Shown here: positions 1-9,001 of the stretch, one piece after another
Layout: every line of letters begins with the position of its first letter
Numbering within the stretch: position 1 is the first letter of the stretch
Assembly (NCBI RefSeq): GCF_023973145.1
Contig: NZ_CP099546.1
Span: forward strand, 3,472,001-3,536,000
Length of the DNA stretch: 64,000 bases
Direction of reading: 5' to 3'
Source of the DNA: Natronosalvus vescus
Lineage (GTDB): Archaea; Halobacteriota; Halobacteria; Halobacteriales; Natrialbaceae
Program-made: the position numbers and the translations under genes
The notes under the pieces: generated by a model
What the model was told of the DNA's origin: nothing
Seen by the model: the letters and a program-made list of their open reading frames with translations, nothing else
The model's database searches: none

Positions 1-2
1 GG

Positions 3-812
3 TATTTCGCTCGGAGTGCGCTCCCCTGGGGGCGTTCGACGGGATCGCCGGTCATGGCCTTTCTTCTCGCGAAAAACTCCGATTCGCGGTTCGAGGACAA
101 TCTCGCCGTCGTCGCACTCGCAGAACTCTTCGTCTTCGTCGGTAGCCTCCTCGTGGCACTCGTCGGCGCGGTTGCCGTCTTCGGCCACGCCGAATACGAT
201 CTCTGCTGGACGATCGGTGACGGCCTCTCCCCAGCGGCCATCAGCGACACGACGACCGGTATAGTACTCGTGCTCGGAACGGTGCTCTTCGCCGGCGTCG
301 TTTTAATTTATGCACGCAGCGGCAGCGACCTCGAGACCGTCGCCTACGCGTTCACCCGGCGGGTGGACGACGTCGTACAACCAGTTCCGCGCGTCTCGAG
401 GGCTGACCCTGTGAGCTACCGTCTGGACGGATTTATCCGGACGCTCGAGACGGTGAGTGCTGCACGGCGGACGCTGGTGATCGCTCTCACCATTGGGTTC
501 GTTAGCTGGCTCGTCAACGTACTCCCGCTGTATTTCGCGTTGCTGGCGCTCGGCGTCGAGGGATCGCTCCCGCTGGCGATGCTCTGTGCGCCGCTGGCGG
601 CGTTCGGTGGCGTTATCCCCCTTCCCGGTGGCACCGGTGGAATCGAGGCCGCACTCGTCGTGTTGCTCGTCGCGATCGGGGGCCTCCCGGCCGATCTTGC
701 CACCGCCGTCACCCTCCTCTATCGGCTGACGACCTACTGGCTACACCTGACACTCGGGGGCTCGGGGGCGCTCTTTCTGTCCGTTCGTGGCGATCGGACG
801 CTCACGGTGTGA
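3..812 (+). CDS. Flippase-like (UPF0104/LPG synthase transmembrane family) protein, 5' end cut off
   Basis: The frame is open from the left edge of the window and the first ATG (position 54) lies inside the family-like region, so only the C-terminal part of the gene is present. The product is strongly hydrophobic with about six membrane segments. A glycine/proline-rich loop (PLPGGTGGIEAALV) before the last helices matches the lysylphosphatidylglycerol synthase transmembrane/UPF0104 family. In archaea members of this family are often annotated as flippase-like or as AglD-related. Whether it moves lipid-linked sugars cannot be told here. It ends 168 bp before the convergent egsA gene. The family call is from hydrophobic pattern and loop motif only. 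Confidence 0.7.
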   Translation, partial: YFARSALPWGRSTGSPVMAFLLAKNSDSRFEDNLAVVALAELFVFVGSLLVALVGAVAVFGHAEYDLCWTIGDGLSPAAISDTTTGIVLVLGTVLFAGVVLIYARSGSDLETVAYAFTRRVDDVVQPVPRVSRADPVSYRLDGFIRTLETVSAARRTLVIALTIGFVSWLVNVLPLYFALLALGVEGSLPLAMLCAPLAAFGGVIPLPGGTGGIEAALVVLLVAIGGLPADLATAVTLLYRLTTYWLHLTLGGSGALFLSVRGDRTLTV

Positions 813-980
813 CCGAGATCAGCTGTCGGCTCTCCCAGGCCCAACCCTATACCCACACCCACACTGACGTCGACTCGAGCGACCACAACCACCTGTTCGG
901 AGCCGGATATACATCCAGGAACGCCTCCAAGGCGATGTGCACTCGACAAACAAAAACGAAAAACGAAATCGGACAGGCGA

Positions 981-2042
981 TCACTCGATGACGCCCGTTT
1001 TCGTCGCCACCTCCCGAGCAGCCCGTTCGTCCATCCCGTCACCCAGAATCGTGTATCGATCGCGGATCGCGTGACAGGTTGTCAGCGCCTCGATCACCGT
1101 TTCGTCGTCGATGTCCAGTTCCGCCGCCGTCGTCGGAGCGTCGATGCTCGCGAGGGCGTCCCGAATGTCGACCCAGATACCCCGCTCTCCCCCGTGAAGG
1201 TAGGCGATCATGATCGCGCCGACGCCGACCTGGTGGCCGTGCAAGGCTGCCCCCGGCGCGAGCCGATCGAGCTGGTGTGAAAAGAGGTGTTCCGCGCCGC
1301 TCGCCGGTCTCGAGGAGCTAGCGATGGACATCGCAACCCCAGAGGAGACGAGCGCCTTCGTGACGATCCACGCCGAGTCCTCGAGACCCGGTTTGATCAT
1401 GTCCGCGTTGCCGACGAGAATTTCGGCGGTCATCTCCGCGAGCGCAGCGGCATATTCGGAGTACTCGACGTTCTTCAGGCGGTGAGCCAGCCGCCAGTCC
1501 ATCACGGCCGTGTAATTCGAGATGATGTCCGCACAGCCGGCCGTCGTGAGTTCCCAGGGGGCATTCGCCAGTATCCCGGTGTCAGCGATGACCGCGAGCG
1601 GCGGTTCGGCGGCGACGCTGTGGCGGGTGTCGCCGTCCGGAACCGATCCGCGGTTGCTGACGATTCCGTCGTGGCTCGCCGCCGTCGGAACCGAGATGAA
1701 CCCGGCGTTCAGGTGGTCGGTCGCCATCTTCGCGATGTCGATCGCCTTCCCACCGCCGACGCCCATCAGGTACGACACGTCTTCGGCCTCGGCCGTCTCC
1801 AGGACGGTTTCGACCGCGTCGAAACTGGCCTCTTCGACGGTGACGATCGCCGGCTCGATACCCCGTTCCCGGAAGTCCGCCGCAATCGGTTCGGCGGCGA
1901 GTTTCCGCGGGGTGGGGCTGGTCACGAGCAGCGGTCGGCCCTCGAGGTGGAGGTCGTCGACGACAGCGACGGTCTCTGAAAGGACGTCGTGTCCGACGAC
2001 GACGTTCCGCGGGAGTCGAATCCACGTCGACTTCTCGAACAT
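981..2042 (-). CDS. egsA: sn-Glycerol-1-phosphate dehydrogenase
   Basis: Cytosolic NAD(P)H- and metal-dependent enzyme that reduces dihydroxyacetone phosphate to sn-glycerol-1-phosphate, the backbone of archaeal ether lipids. The 353-residue length is normal. The nucleotide-binding GVGGGKAID motif is at about residues 94-102 and the family stretch TAASHDGIVS at 120-129. Likely metal ligands are Asp172 (GCADI) and His residues near 252 (AEHLF) and 268-270 (LHGH). The gene diverges from hyuA with about 100 bp between the starts. It is a core archaeal gene and its lipid role is established for the family. The ATG at 2042 opens the conserved N-terminus directly. Confidence 0.95.
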   Translation of the reverse strand: MFEKSTWIRLPRNVVVGHDVLSETVAVVDDLHLEGRPLLVTSPTPRKLAAEPIAADFRERGIEPAIVTVEEASFDAVETVLETAEAEDVSYLMGVGGGKAIDIAKMATDHLNAGFISVPTAASHDGIVSNRGSVPDGDTRHSVAAEPPLAVIADTGILANAPWELTTAGCADIISNYTAVMDWRLAHRLKNVEYSEYAAALAEMTAEILVGNADMIKPGLEDSAWIVTKALVSSGVAMSIASSSRPASGAEHLFSHQLDRLAPGAALHGHQVGVGAIMIAYLHGGERGIWVDIRDALASIDAPTTAAELDIDDETVIEALTTCHAIRDRYTILGDGMDERAAREVATKTGVIE

Positions 2043-2144
2043 GGTTCAGACCTGGTTCGCCACGGTATAAAGGCGTTCCCTCCCACGACGTCTCAGCGGA
2101 TTCCGACGGACGGTTTTTAGCCCCCTCCCCTCCACGGGAGTGAT

Positions 2145-4268
2145 ATGACCACACCCACCGGCTGGCGCGTTGGCGTCGACGTCGGCGGTACTTTCACGGA
2201 CGTCGTCACCGTCCGCGATGGGACGATCCACGTCACGAAGACGCCGTCGACCCCCAATGTACCCGACGAGGGCGTCGTCGACGGCCTCGAGGCGCGACGC
2301 CGACACGGCGTAGCGAACCGTGATACCCGCCAGGACGCCCAGGACGCCCAGGACGAATCGGGCCTCGAGTACGGCGACATCGACTTCTTCGCGCACGGGA
2401 CGACCGTCGCGACCAACGCCGTCCTCGAGGGCGAGTGGGCCGACACCGCGCTCGTCACCACCGGGGGCTTTCGGGACGTCCTCGAGATCGGCCGCCAGGC
2501 ACGTCCCGACATCTACGATTTCGACGTGACGAAACCGGAACCGATCGTCCCCCGCGACAGGCGCTACGAGGTCACCGAACGACTCGACGAACGCGGGCGC
2601 GTCGAGACGCCGCTCGAGCCAGAGAGCGTAAACGCTGTCGCCGACGCACTCGCGGATACAGACGTCGATAGCATCGCCATCTCGCTGCTGTTCTCGTTCG
2701 AAAACACCGACCACGAGCGACGGGTTCGTGACCGCCTCGAGGATGTGGGTATCGACGCCTCGTTCTCGCTCTCGAGTGACGTCCTCCCCGAAATTCGGGA
2801 GTACGAACGGACGCTCGCCACGGCCCTGAACGCTGCACTCAAACCCGTGATGGACGCCTACATCGGTCGCCTCGCCTCGAGCATCGACGACCTCGGGGTT
2901 CCCGCTCCGCTCCGTATCATGCAGTCGAACGGGGGACTCATCGACGCCGACCAGGCCCGTAACCGACCGATCAACACGCTCCTTTCGGGACCTGCAGCGG
3001 GCGTCCAGGGGGCGGCCCACGTCGCCGGACTCCAGGGTCTCGAGAACGTCCTGACCCTGGACATGGGCGGCACTTCCTGTGACGTGTCGATGATCCGTGA
3101 CGGCGAGCCCGTCGTCTCGACCGACGTCACCGTGGGCGACTATCCCGTCGGCGTCTCCATGGTCGACGTCCACACGATCGGTGCTGGCGGCGGTTCCATC
3201 GCCTGGATCGACGCTGGCGGTGCGCTCCGCGTCGGCCCGAGGTCGGCGGGTGCGGTACCCGGCCCGATCTGCTACGGACGAGGCGGCGAGGAGCCGACCG
3301 TGACCGACGCCCATCTGCTCCTCGGTCGGCTCGATCCGGAAGCATTTCTGTCGGACGCTCTCGAGGTCGACGTCGACCGCGTCGAATCGATCGTCGCCGA
3401 ACGGATCGCCGATCCGCTCGGGATGAGCATCGAGGAGGCCGCCCAGGGGATCCTCGATGTCGCCAATGCGAACATGGAACGCGCCCTCAGGGTCGTGAGC
3501 GTCGAACGGGGACACGACCCCCGCGAGTTCGTCCTCGTCGCCTTCGGCGGCGCGGGCCCGCTCCACGCGAGCGCTCTCGCCGATGGACTCGATATCCCGA
3601 GAGTGGTGGTTCCCAGAACCGCGGGCGTCCTCTCCGCACTGGGTCTGGTGCTCACCGACCGCATCCACGACGCCAGCACCTCGATGGTCAGACGGCTCGC
3701 GGACGTTTCGTCAGAGACCCTCGAGGCCACATTCGAACGGCTCGAGCGCGAGGGGTACGACCGATTGGCCGGTGACGGAACCGCGGACGACGGCACTGAC
3801 GAGAACGGTCGAATCGTCCTCGAACGCGCCATTGACCTACGATATGTCGGTCAGTCGTTCGATCTGACGATTGCGCTCCCCGACGAACCGGTGACACAAT
3901 CGGTACTCGAAGTCGCCACCCGACGGTTCCACGAGCGACACGAGCAACGATACGGTCACGCCTCACCCGACGAATCGATCGAACTCGTCACCGTCCGACT
4001 GCGAGCTCGCGGCCTCGTCGATACGCCGACGCTCACAGCATCCAATCGAGACGGTGATCCGGACGATGCGATCCGGGAGGAACGGCCAGTCGGATTCGAC
4101 GAACGAACCCACGACACGCGAATCTACGATCGCGATCGACTGCCAGCCGATGTAGCTCTCGAGGGGCCGGCGATCGTCGAGGGGGCAGAGAGCACCGTCG
4201 TCATCCGGCCGGGCCAACACGCGACCGTCGACGAGTACGGCAGCCTTCTCGTGGAGGGAGAGCGATGA
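2145..4268 (+). CDS. hyuA: Hydantoinase/oxoprolinase family protein, subunit A
   Basis: ATP-dependent N-methylhydantoinase or 5-oxoprolinase A-type subunit, which opens cyclic amides (hydantoins, 5-oxoproline) with ATP hydrolysis together with HyuB. The N-terminus carries the actin-like phosphate-binding motif GVDVGGTFTDV (residues 10-20). A second glycine-rich nucleotide site (TLDMGGTSCDVS) and AFGGAGPLHA follow further in. The 707-residue length is usual. Near residues 63-70 an in-frame 9-bp DNA repeat (2331-2357) encodes QDAQDAQDE, probably a surface-loop expansion. The stop overlaps the hyuB start (ATGA), so the two are surely co-translated. The exact substrate is not decidable; hyuAB pairs are common in haloarchaea. 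Confidence 0.9.
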   Translation: MTTPTGWRVGVDVGGTFTDVVTVRDGTIHVTKTPSTPNVPDEGVVDGLEARRRHGVANRDTRQDAQDAQDESGLEYGDIDFFAHGTTVATNAVLEGEWADTALVTTGGFRDVLEIGRQARPDIYDFDVTKPEPIVPRDRRYEVTERLDERGRVETPLEPESVNAVADALADTDVDSIAISLLFSFENTDHERRVRDRLEDVGIDASFSLSSDVLPEIREYERTLATALNAALKPVMDAYIGRLASSIDDLGVPAPLRIMQSNGGLIDADQARNRPINTLLSGPAAGVQGAAHVAGLQGLENVLTLDMGGTSCDVSMIRDGEPVVSTDVTVGDYPVGVSMVDVHTIGAGGGSIAWIDAGGALRVGPRSAGAVPGPICYGRGGEEPTVTDAHLLLGRLDPEAFLSDALEVDVDRVESIVAERIADPLGMSIEEAAQGILDVANANMERALRVVSVERGHDPREFVLVAFGGAGPLHASALADGLDIPRVVVPRTAGVLSALGLVLTDRIHDASTSMVRRLADVSSETLEATFERLEREGYDRLAGDGTADDGTDENGRIVLERAIDLRYVGQSFDLTIALPDEPVTQSVLEVATRRFHERHEQRYGHASPDESIELVTVRLRARGLVDTPTLTASNRDGDPDDAIREERPVGFDERTHDTRIYDRDRLPADVALEGPAIVEGAESTVVIRPGQHATVDEYGSLLVEGER

Positions 4269-6016
4269 GCGACTCTACCGACCCCACCACTGACTCGAGC
4301 GGCAGTCGCCGCATCGACGCCGTCACCCTTGAGGTGATCCGCAACGCCTGCAGCGCCATCGCCGAGGAGATGAACGCGAACCTCATCAGAACGGGGTACT
4401 CCCCGAATATCAAAGAGCGGCGTGACTGTTCGTGTGCCGTCTTCGACGACAATGGGAGACTGCTCAGTCAGGCTGAGAACATGCCCGTCCACCTCGGCGC
4501 GATGCCCTTCTCCGTCGAGGCTGCCCTCGAGCGTTACTCCCCGGAGTCGCTCTCGCCGGGCGATGCGATCCTGGTGAACGACCCGTTCCGTGGCGGAGCG
4601 CACCTTCCGGATCTGACGCTCGTGACGCCCGTGTTCGCCGACGACGATATCCCTGAAGACTCAAGCGGTGACGACCGACTACCGCTCGTCGGCTTCGCCG
4701 CCAACCGCGCTCACCACGCCGACATCGGCGGCTCAACGGCCGGCAGCGTCGCCGCCGACTCCACGGAGATCTACCAGGAGGGGCTCCGAATCCCGCCGGT
4801 GAAACTGTACGATGGGGGCGACCTCGTCGAGGACGTTATGGAACTCCTTCTCGCGAACGTCAGAACGCCCGACGAACGACGAGGCGACATCCGGGCCCAG
4901 CAGGCCGCGAACGAAACCGGTCGGGAACGATTGCAGGAGCTCGCGAGTAAATACGGGCTCGAGACGCTTTCAACAGCCATTGCCGAGATTCACGACTACT
5001 CGGAGCGGCGAATGCGGGCCGAGATCGACCACCTGCCTGACGGCACCTACGCATTCTCTGACGTCCTCGACGACGACGGCCAGGGAACGATCGACATTCC
5101 GATCGAGGCGACCGTCACCGTCGACGGCGACACGATCGGGGTCGACTTCGAGGGGACGGCTCCCCAGACCGCGGGGGCGGTGAACGCGGTGTTTGCGGTC
5201 ACCGCCTCGGCGACGTACTACGCCGTTCGGTGCGTGACCGATCCGGACGTTCCGCCGAACGACGGCGCCTATCGGCCGATCGAGATCGACGCTCCCGAGG
5301 GAACGGTCGTCAACGCGAGTCCGCCCGCTGCGGTCGTCGGGGGAAACCTCGAGGTCTCCCAGCGAGTGACGGACGTAATCCTCGGTGCGCTCGCGGCCGT
5401 CGCGCCAGAACGGGCGGTCGCTGCCGGACAGGGGACGATGAACAACGTCACCTTCGGCGGTACCGATCCGCGTGATGGCACCCCCTACGCCTTCTACGAG
5501 ACCCAGGGTGGCGGCTTCGGCGGTCGGTCGAGCGGCGACGGGATTGACGGCGTCCACGTCCACATGAGCAACACGATGAACACCCCGGCAGAGGTGCTCC
5601 AGACGGCGTACCCACTCGCAGTCGAACGGTACGAGTTGCGCCAGGATACCGGCGGTGCCGGGAGACACCGGGGCGGGCTGGGACTGCGTCGTGATATTCG
5701 TGTCCGCGACCACGAACCAACGTTCAGCCTCCTTGCCGACCGCCGCCGACACGCTCCGTACGGAATCGACGGCGGTTCCAGGGGCGGGCGCGGCGACGAC
5801 AAACTGATTCGAGACGGCGAAGAGTACGACCTCGAGCCGAAGATCAAACGGGTTCTCGAGGCAGGCGATATCGTGAGCATCCGAACTCCGGGTGGCGGCG
5901 GGTACGGCGATCCGGCTGAGCGCGATCGCGAGGCGATCGAACGTGACCTCGACCTCGAGAAGTGTTCGCTCGAGGCGGCTCGAGACGGGTACAGGTTCGA
6001 AACCTCGAGCGAATAA
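4265..6016 (+). CDS. hyuB: Hydantoinase/oxoprolinase family protein, subunit B
   Basis: Partner of HyuA in ATP-dependent ring opening of hydantoin-like or 5-oxoproline-like cyclic amides. The 583-residue length is typical for the HyuB family. Recognisable segments are the N-terminal VTLEVIRNACSAIAEEMN region, the DDNGRLLSQ and NDPFRGGAHLPD motifs, and the glycine-rich GGGFGGRSSGDG and RTPGGGGYGDP stretches near the C-terminus. It overlaps hyuA by 4 bp. No transporter or racemase gene stands directly beside the pair. An N-carbamoyl amidohydrolase is not visible nearby, which leaves a 5-oxoprolinase-like role at least as likely as hydantoin use. Confidence 0.9.
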   Translation: MSDSTDPTTDSSGSRRIDAVTLEVIRNACSAIAEEMNANLIRTGYSPNIKERRDCSCAVFDDNGRLLSQAENMPVHLGAMPFSVEAALERYSPESLSPGDAILVNDPFRGGAHLPDLTLVTPVFADDDIPEDSSGDDRLPLVGFAANRAHHADIGGSTAGSVAADSTEIYQEGLRIPPVKLYDGGDLVEDVMELLLANVRTPDERRGDIRAQQAANETGRERLQELASKYGLETLSTAIAEIHDYSERRMRAEIDHLPDGTYAFSDVLDDDGQGTIDIPIEATVTVDGDTIGVDFEGTAPQTAGAVNAVFAVTASATYYAVRCVTDPDVPPNDGAYRPIEIDAPEGTVVNASPPAAVVGGNLEVSQRVTDVILGALAAVAPERAVAAGQGTMNNVTFGGTDPRDGTPYAFYETQGGGFGGRSSGDGIDGVHVHMSNTMNTPAEVLQTAYPLAVERYELRQDTGGAGRHRGGLGLRRDIRVRDHEPTFSLLADRRRHAPYGIDGGSRGGRGDDKLIRDGEEYDLEPKIKRVLEAGDIVSIRTPGGGGYGDPAERDREAIERDLDLEKCSLEAARDGYRFETSSE

Positions 6017-6190
6017 CCGCCCGTGGGTGAGATCGGTGGAGCCCAGAGATGAGCGGACAGGTGACCGAAGGTTGGGCCGGGCCGGCTGGTCACGCACTCG
6101 CTGCACCGAACCCGGACAACGGACTATGTCATAGGCGGTTTGGCCCCGCTATCGCATATAAACAATTGGGTCGGCTGGAACGTGACGTGC

Positions 6191-7180
6191 TCAGAGCGTA
6201 TCGAGGATATCGAGCACGCGCTCTTCGGCCTCGCGTCCAGGGTCGTGCTCGCTGCCATCGCGCTCGCTTTTCAGGTGTTCCTCGAGCGTCCGGGCCATCG
6301 CCTCCTCGAGCGGGGTGGACTCCCAGTCGAGTGCGGCGAGTTTGGCCGTCGAGAGGACGTGCGGGTAATCCCGGTAGAAGATGTAGTCGTCCGTCAAGAG
6401 GCCGCCAGCCTCGAGTTCGCGGGGGCCGGCGTGGACGAGTTCGACGTCCGCATCGGCGACGTCGGCGATCAATTCGACCATCTCCTGGAGGGTGACGAGA
6501 CGGCGATCGCCGATGTTGTAGAATTCGCCTGGGTCGCCGCGCTCGGCGACGATTCGAAGCGCGCTGGCGACGTCCTCGACGTAGGCGCGGTGCCAGATGT
6601 TGGTTCCGTCGCCGGGGACGATCAGTCGGTCGTACTCGAGGACGCGGTCGAGCCAGAAGTCGAGCCGTTCGGTGTAATCGTGGGGGCCGTAGACGATGCA
6701 GGGGCGAACGGACATCGCGTTGACTCCCCGTTCGGCGGCGGCGACCACCGCTCGGTCACCCTCGGCCTTGCGGTTGCCGTAGGTGTCCCCCGATTCGTCG
6801 GTCTCCTGTTCGGTCGTGCACGGACGCATCGGCGTCTCGTCCTCGCGTTTCGGGATCTCCTCGCGGCCGTAGGCGTCGCCGCTCGAGATGGAGACGTAGG
6901 CGTCGCAGTCGGCGAAAATCTCGGTCGCTGCACGAACGTCCCGCGGGTAGTAGGCCACGCAGTCGAACACCGCGTCTGGGTTCACGTCGGCCGCGGCGGC
7001 CTCGAGCGCCGAGTCGTTCGTCCGGTCGCCCTGAACCTGGGTGACGCGGTCGTCGTCGGCGAACGGATTATCGTAATTCCCCCGGTTGAAGATGGTGACG
7101 TCGTAGTCGTGGGCGAGCAACTCCTCGACCAGGTGGCGGCCGATGAATCGGGTGCCGCCGATGACGAGTGCGGTGTCCAT
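6191..7180 (-). CDS. NAD-dependent epimerase/dehydratase family protein
   Basis: Extended short-chain dehydrogenase of 329 residues starting at the ATG at 7180. The Rossmann glycine motif GGTRFIG is at residues 8-14. A Ser-rich active-site segment (SISSGDAYG) and a YGNRK motif supply the catalytic Tyr-x-x-x-Lys. The family uses NAD(P) to modify nucleotide sugars or, in some members, to act as an RNA-binding CP41-like protein; the substrate here is unknown. The frame stays open upstream of the ATG, but that part is antisense to ilvE and lacks family features. The start lies about 110 bp from the divergent ilvE start. Confidence 0.87.
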   Translation of the reverse strand: MDTALVIGGTRFIGRHLVEELLAHDYDVTIFNRGNYDNPFADDDRVTQVQGDRTNDSALEAAAADVNPDAVFDCVAYYPRDVRAATEIFADCDAYVSISSGDAYGREEIPKREDETPMRPCTTEQETDESGDTYGNRKAEGDRAVVAAAERGVNAMSVRPCIVYGPHDYTERLDFWLDRVLEYDRLIVPGDGTNIWHRAYVEDVASALRIVAERGDPGEFYNIGDRRLVTLQEMVELIADVADADVELVHAGPRELEAGGLLTDDYIFYRDYPHVLSTAKLAALDWESTPLEEAMARTLEEHLKSERDGSEHDPGREAEERVLDILDTL

Positions 7181-7288
7181 AGGTGACTCTCGTCCGTCCC
7201 CCGCAAAACGGTGACGGAGTCGGCCAACCGCTCGAGTTGGCTCGCGGAATCGCGAACGTTCATTACGGAGGGTTCCGTCTCCCCGGGT

Positions 7289-8218
7289 ATGGGATTTGAC
7301 GAGATGGACGTCGAAACGATCTGGATGGACGGCGAGTTCGTCGACTGGGACGACGCCCAGGTGCACGTGCTCACCCACGCCCTCCACTACGGAAGCGGCG
7401 TCTTCGAAGGCGCACGCTGTTACGAGACCGAGAACGGGCCAGCGCTCTTCCGCTGGGAGGAGCACCTCGACCGGCTCTTTGCCTCCTGTAAGCCCTACGA
7501 GATGGAGATTCAGCAATCCCACGAGGAGTTGACGACGGCGACAAAGGAACTCATCCGACGACAGGATCTCGCCTCCTGTTACGTCCGCCCGCTCGCCTTT
7601 TACGGCTACGAGAGCCTCGGCGTCAGTCCAGGGGACTGCCCGACCCGGACGATGATCGCCGTCTGGCCCTGGGGTGCCTACCTCGGGGAGGACGCACTCG
7701 AGAACGGCATCGACGTGATGGTGTCGTCCTGGCGGAAACACGCCTCGAGCCAGATTCCGACGAACGCGAAGACGACGGGGTTGTACGTCAACAGCATGCT
7801 CGCTGGCGAGGAAGCCCGTCGCAACGGCTACGCCGAAGCGATCGTCCTCAACAAGGAGGGGAACGTGGCCGAAGGGCCGGGCGAGAACCTCTTCCTCGTT
7901 CGTGACGGCGAGATTTTCACGCCCGGGCTCTCCGAGTCGATCCTCGACGGCATAACGCGCGATTCGGTGATCCGGATCGCCCGCGACCTGGGGTATACGG
8001 TGCACGACACCGTCTCGATTTCACGCGGGGAACTCAACACTGCCGACGAGCTGTTCTTCACCGGCTCGGCCGCCGAAGTGACGCCGATCAAGCGGGTCGA
8101 CAACGTGACGATCGGCGAGGGCACTCGTGGGCCGATCACCGAGGAGATCCAGACGCGGTTCTTCGACATCGTCGAAGGGCGCACCGACGAGTACGAGGAG
8201 TGGTTCGAGTACGTCTAG
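7289..8218 (+). CDS. ilvE: Branched-chain amino acid aminotransferase
   Basis: PLP-dependent class IV aminotransferase that interconverts Leu, Ile and Val with their 2-oxo acids. With the ATG at 7289 the protein is 309 residues, the usual size. The N-terminal HALHYGSGVFEGARCY motif is at residues 30-45. The PLP lysine is Lys161 in NAKTTGLYVNS. The phosphate-binding loop region includes GNVAEGPGENLFLV and FFTGSAAEVTP. The frame is open further upstream, but the extra codons look like intergenic DNA. It stands alone between a divergent epimerase and a gap of about 370 bp. Confidence 0.94.
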   Translation: MGFDEMDVETIWMDGEFVDWDDAQVHVLTHALHYGSGVFEGARCYETENGPALFRWEEHLDRLFASCKPYEMEIQQSHEELTTATKELIRRQDLASCYVRPLAFYGYESLGVSPGDCPTRTMIAVWPWGAYLGEDALENGIDVMVSSWRKHASSQIPTNAKTTGLYVNSMLAGEEARRNGYAEAIVLNKEGNVAEGPGENLFLVRDGEIFTPGLSESILDGITRDSVIRIARDLGYTVHDTVSISRGELNTADELFFTGSAAEVTPIKRVDNVTIGEGTRGPITEEIQTRFFDIVEGRTDEYEEWFEYV

Positions 8219-8593
8219 ACGCTCTTTAACTAGGGTTCTGCCAGTGACCGGATCGACCTACGATCAATCTGGGCCTACTGTGACCGGCCTCTTCATCTTC
8301 GACAATACCGATGCACTACTGGCGAGAGCGTCCACTCGAGCAGTCGATTCCGCTTTGCGACCATCGTGTGAAATGCTCGGGTACCGGCCGATTGCTCGAG
8401 CAGTGAGCCACTGTTCCGATCACCGTCGAAGAATTTCGTGAGGCTCTGTTGAACCCTTAGCTGGTGATCGGTTTCAGGAGTCGTGCTGAATACAGAGCGC
8501 GAATGTGGCACAGACTGAGGCGGGATCTGCGAGGGTTAGTGATCGGTCAGTACAGGGTATACAGTAGCCAGTATCAGAACTCATCTAGGAGGT
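8219..8593. other. Gene-poor gap with an inverted-repeat end
   Basis: No convincing coding sequence in either strand. Near its middle is CTCTGTTGAACC, and at 8483-8502 a sequence that recurs inverted at 8925-8944. The DNA from about 8480 to 8950 is visibly less GC-rich than its surroundings, as expected of a decayed mobile element. Confidence 0.5.
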
Positions 8594-8944
8594 CTACTTA
8601 TCCATAGCGGACATTACCTCAATCCCGAAACCAAAAATCCCAATAATGAATCCGATCAGCATGATCGTCGCTGCAGTCTCCATTCCAGATGGACCAATAA
8701 ACACGGAGAAGCCCCCAAACAGCACAGTGAGGATACCAAATCGTTGTAATGCTGCTCCAGCCATTGTAGGTTCAGTAAGACTGACTAAGTAAGTACATTC
8801 TGGTTGACCTACGCATGACTTTGGTTTCAGAATCCTACATTGGATACTGCTGTTCAACAAACAGCTGTATGTACCGGTTGGATTCGCCTGAAGGTGTGAA
8901 ATGAACGTGGGCGCCGTGCTGAACTCACCCTCTAAATTCAGCAC
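8483..8944. mobile_element. Possible MITE or decayed IS bounded by imperfect inverted repeats
   Basis: The left end reads GTGCTGAATACAGAGCGCGA (8483-8502). The reverse complement of 8925-8944 reads GTGCTGAATTTAGAGGGTGA, giving 16 matches in 20. The right end also holds a tight hairpin (GTGCTGAA 8916-8923 with TTCAGCAC 8937-8944). No transposase is visible inside the 462 bp; the only plausible gene is a 56-residue membrane protein. No clear target-site duplication could be seen, so this remains tentative. Confidence 0.4.
8594..8764 (-). CDS. Small two-helix membrane protein
   Basis: A 56-residue reading frame starting at the ATG at 8764 (MAGAALQRFG). It is almost entirely two hydrophobic helices, about residues 8-25 and 30-50, joined by a short loop (FIGPSGMET), and ends in a short charged tail. 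Small proteins of this type are common in haloarchaea and have no known function. The frame continues upstream for 60 codons, but that part has poor codon usage and no family look. The gene lies inside an AT-richer island flanked by inverted repeats. No function is proposed. Confidence 0.6.
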   Translation of the reverse strand: MAGAALQRFGILTVLFGGFSVFIGPSGMETAATIMLIGFIIGIFGFGIEVMSAMDK

Positions 8945-9001
8945 CCAATTCGTATCAACCGTTGAAGATTACACAGACCAACTCGAGGTGTTCCGATCAG
9001 G

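Noticed and set aside
2046-3668. Long open frame on the minus strand, 540 codons
   Set aside because: It is antisense to hyuA, which has clear family motifs. The frame lacks domains and follows from GC-rich codon bias.
6017-6190. Possible gene between hyuB and the epimerase
   Set aside because: Frames crossing this gap are continuations of antisense shadows and carry no protein-like pattern.
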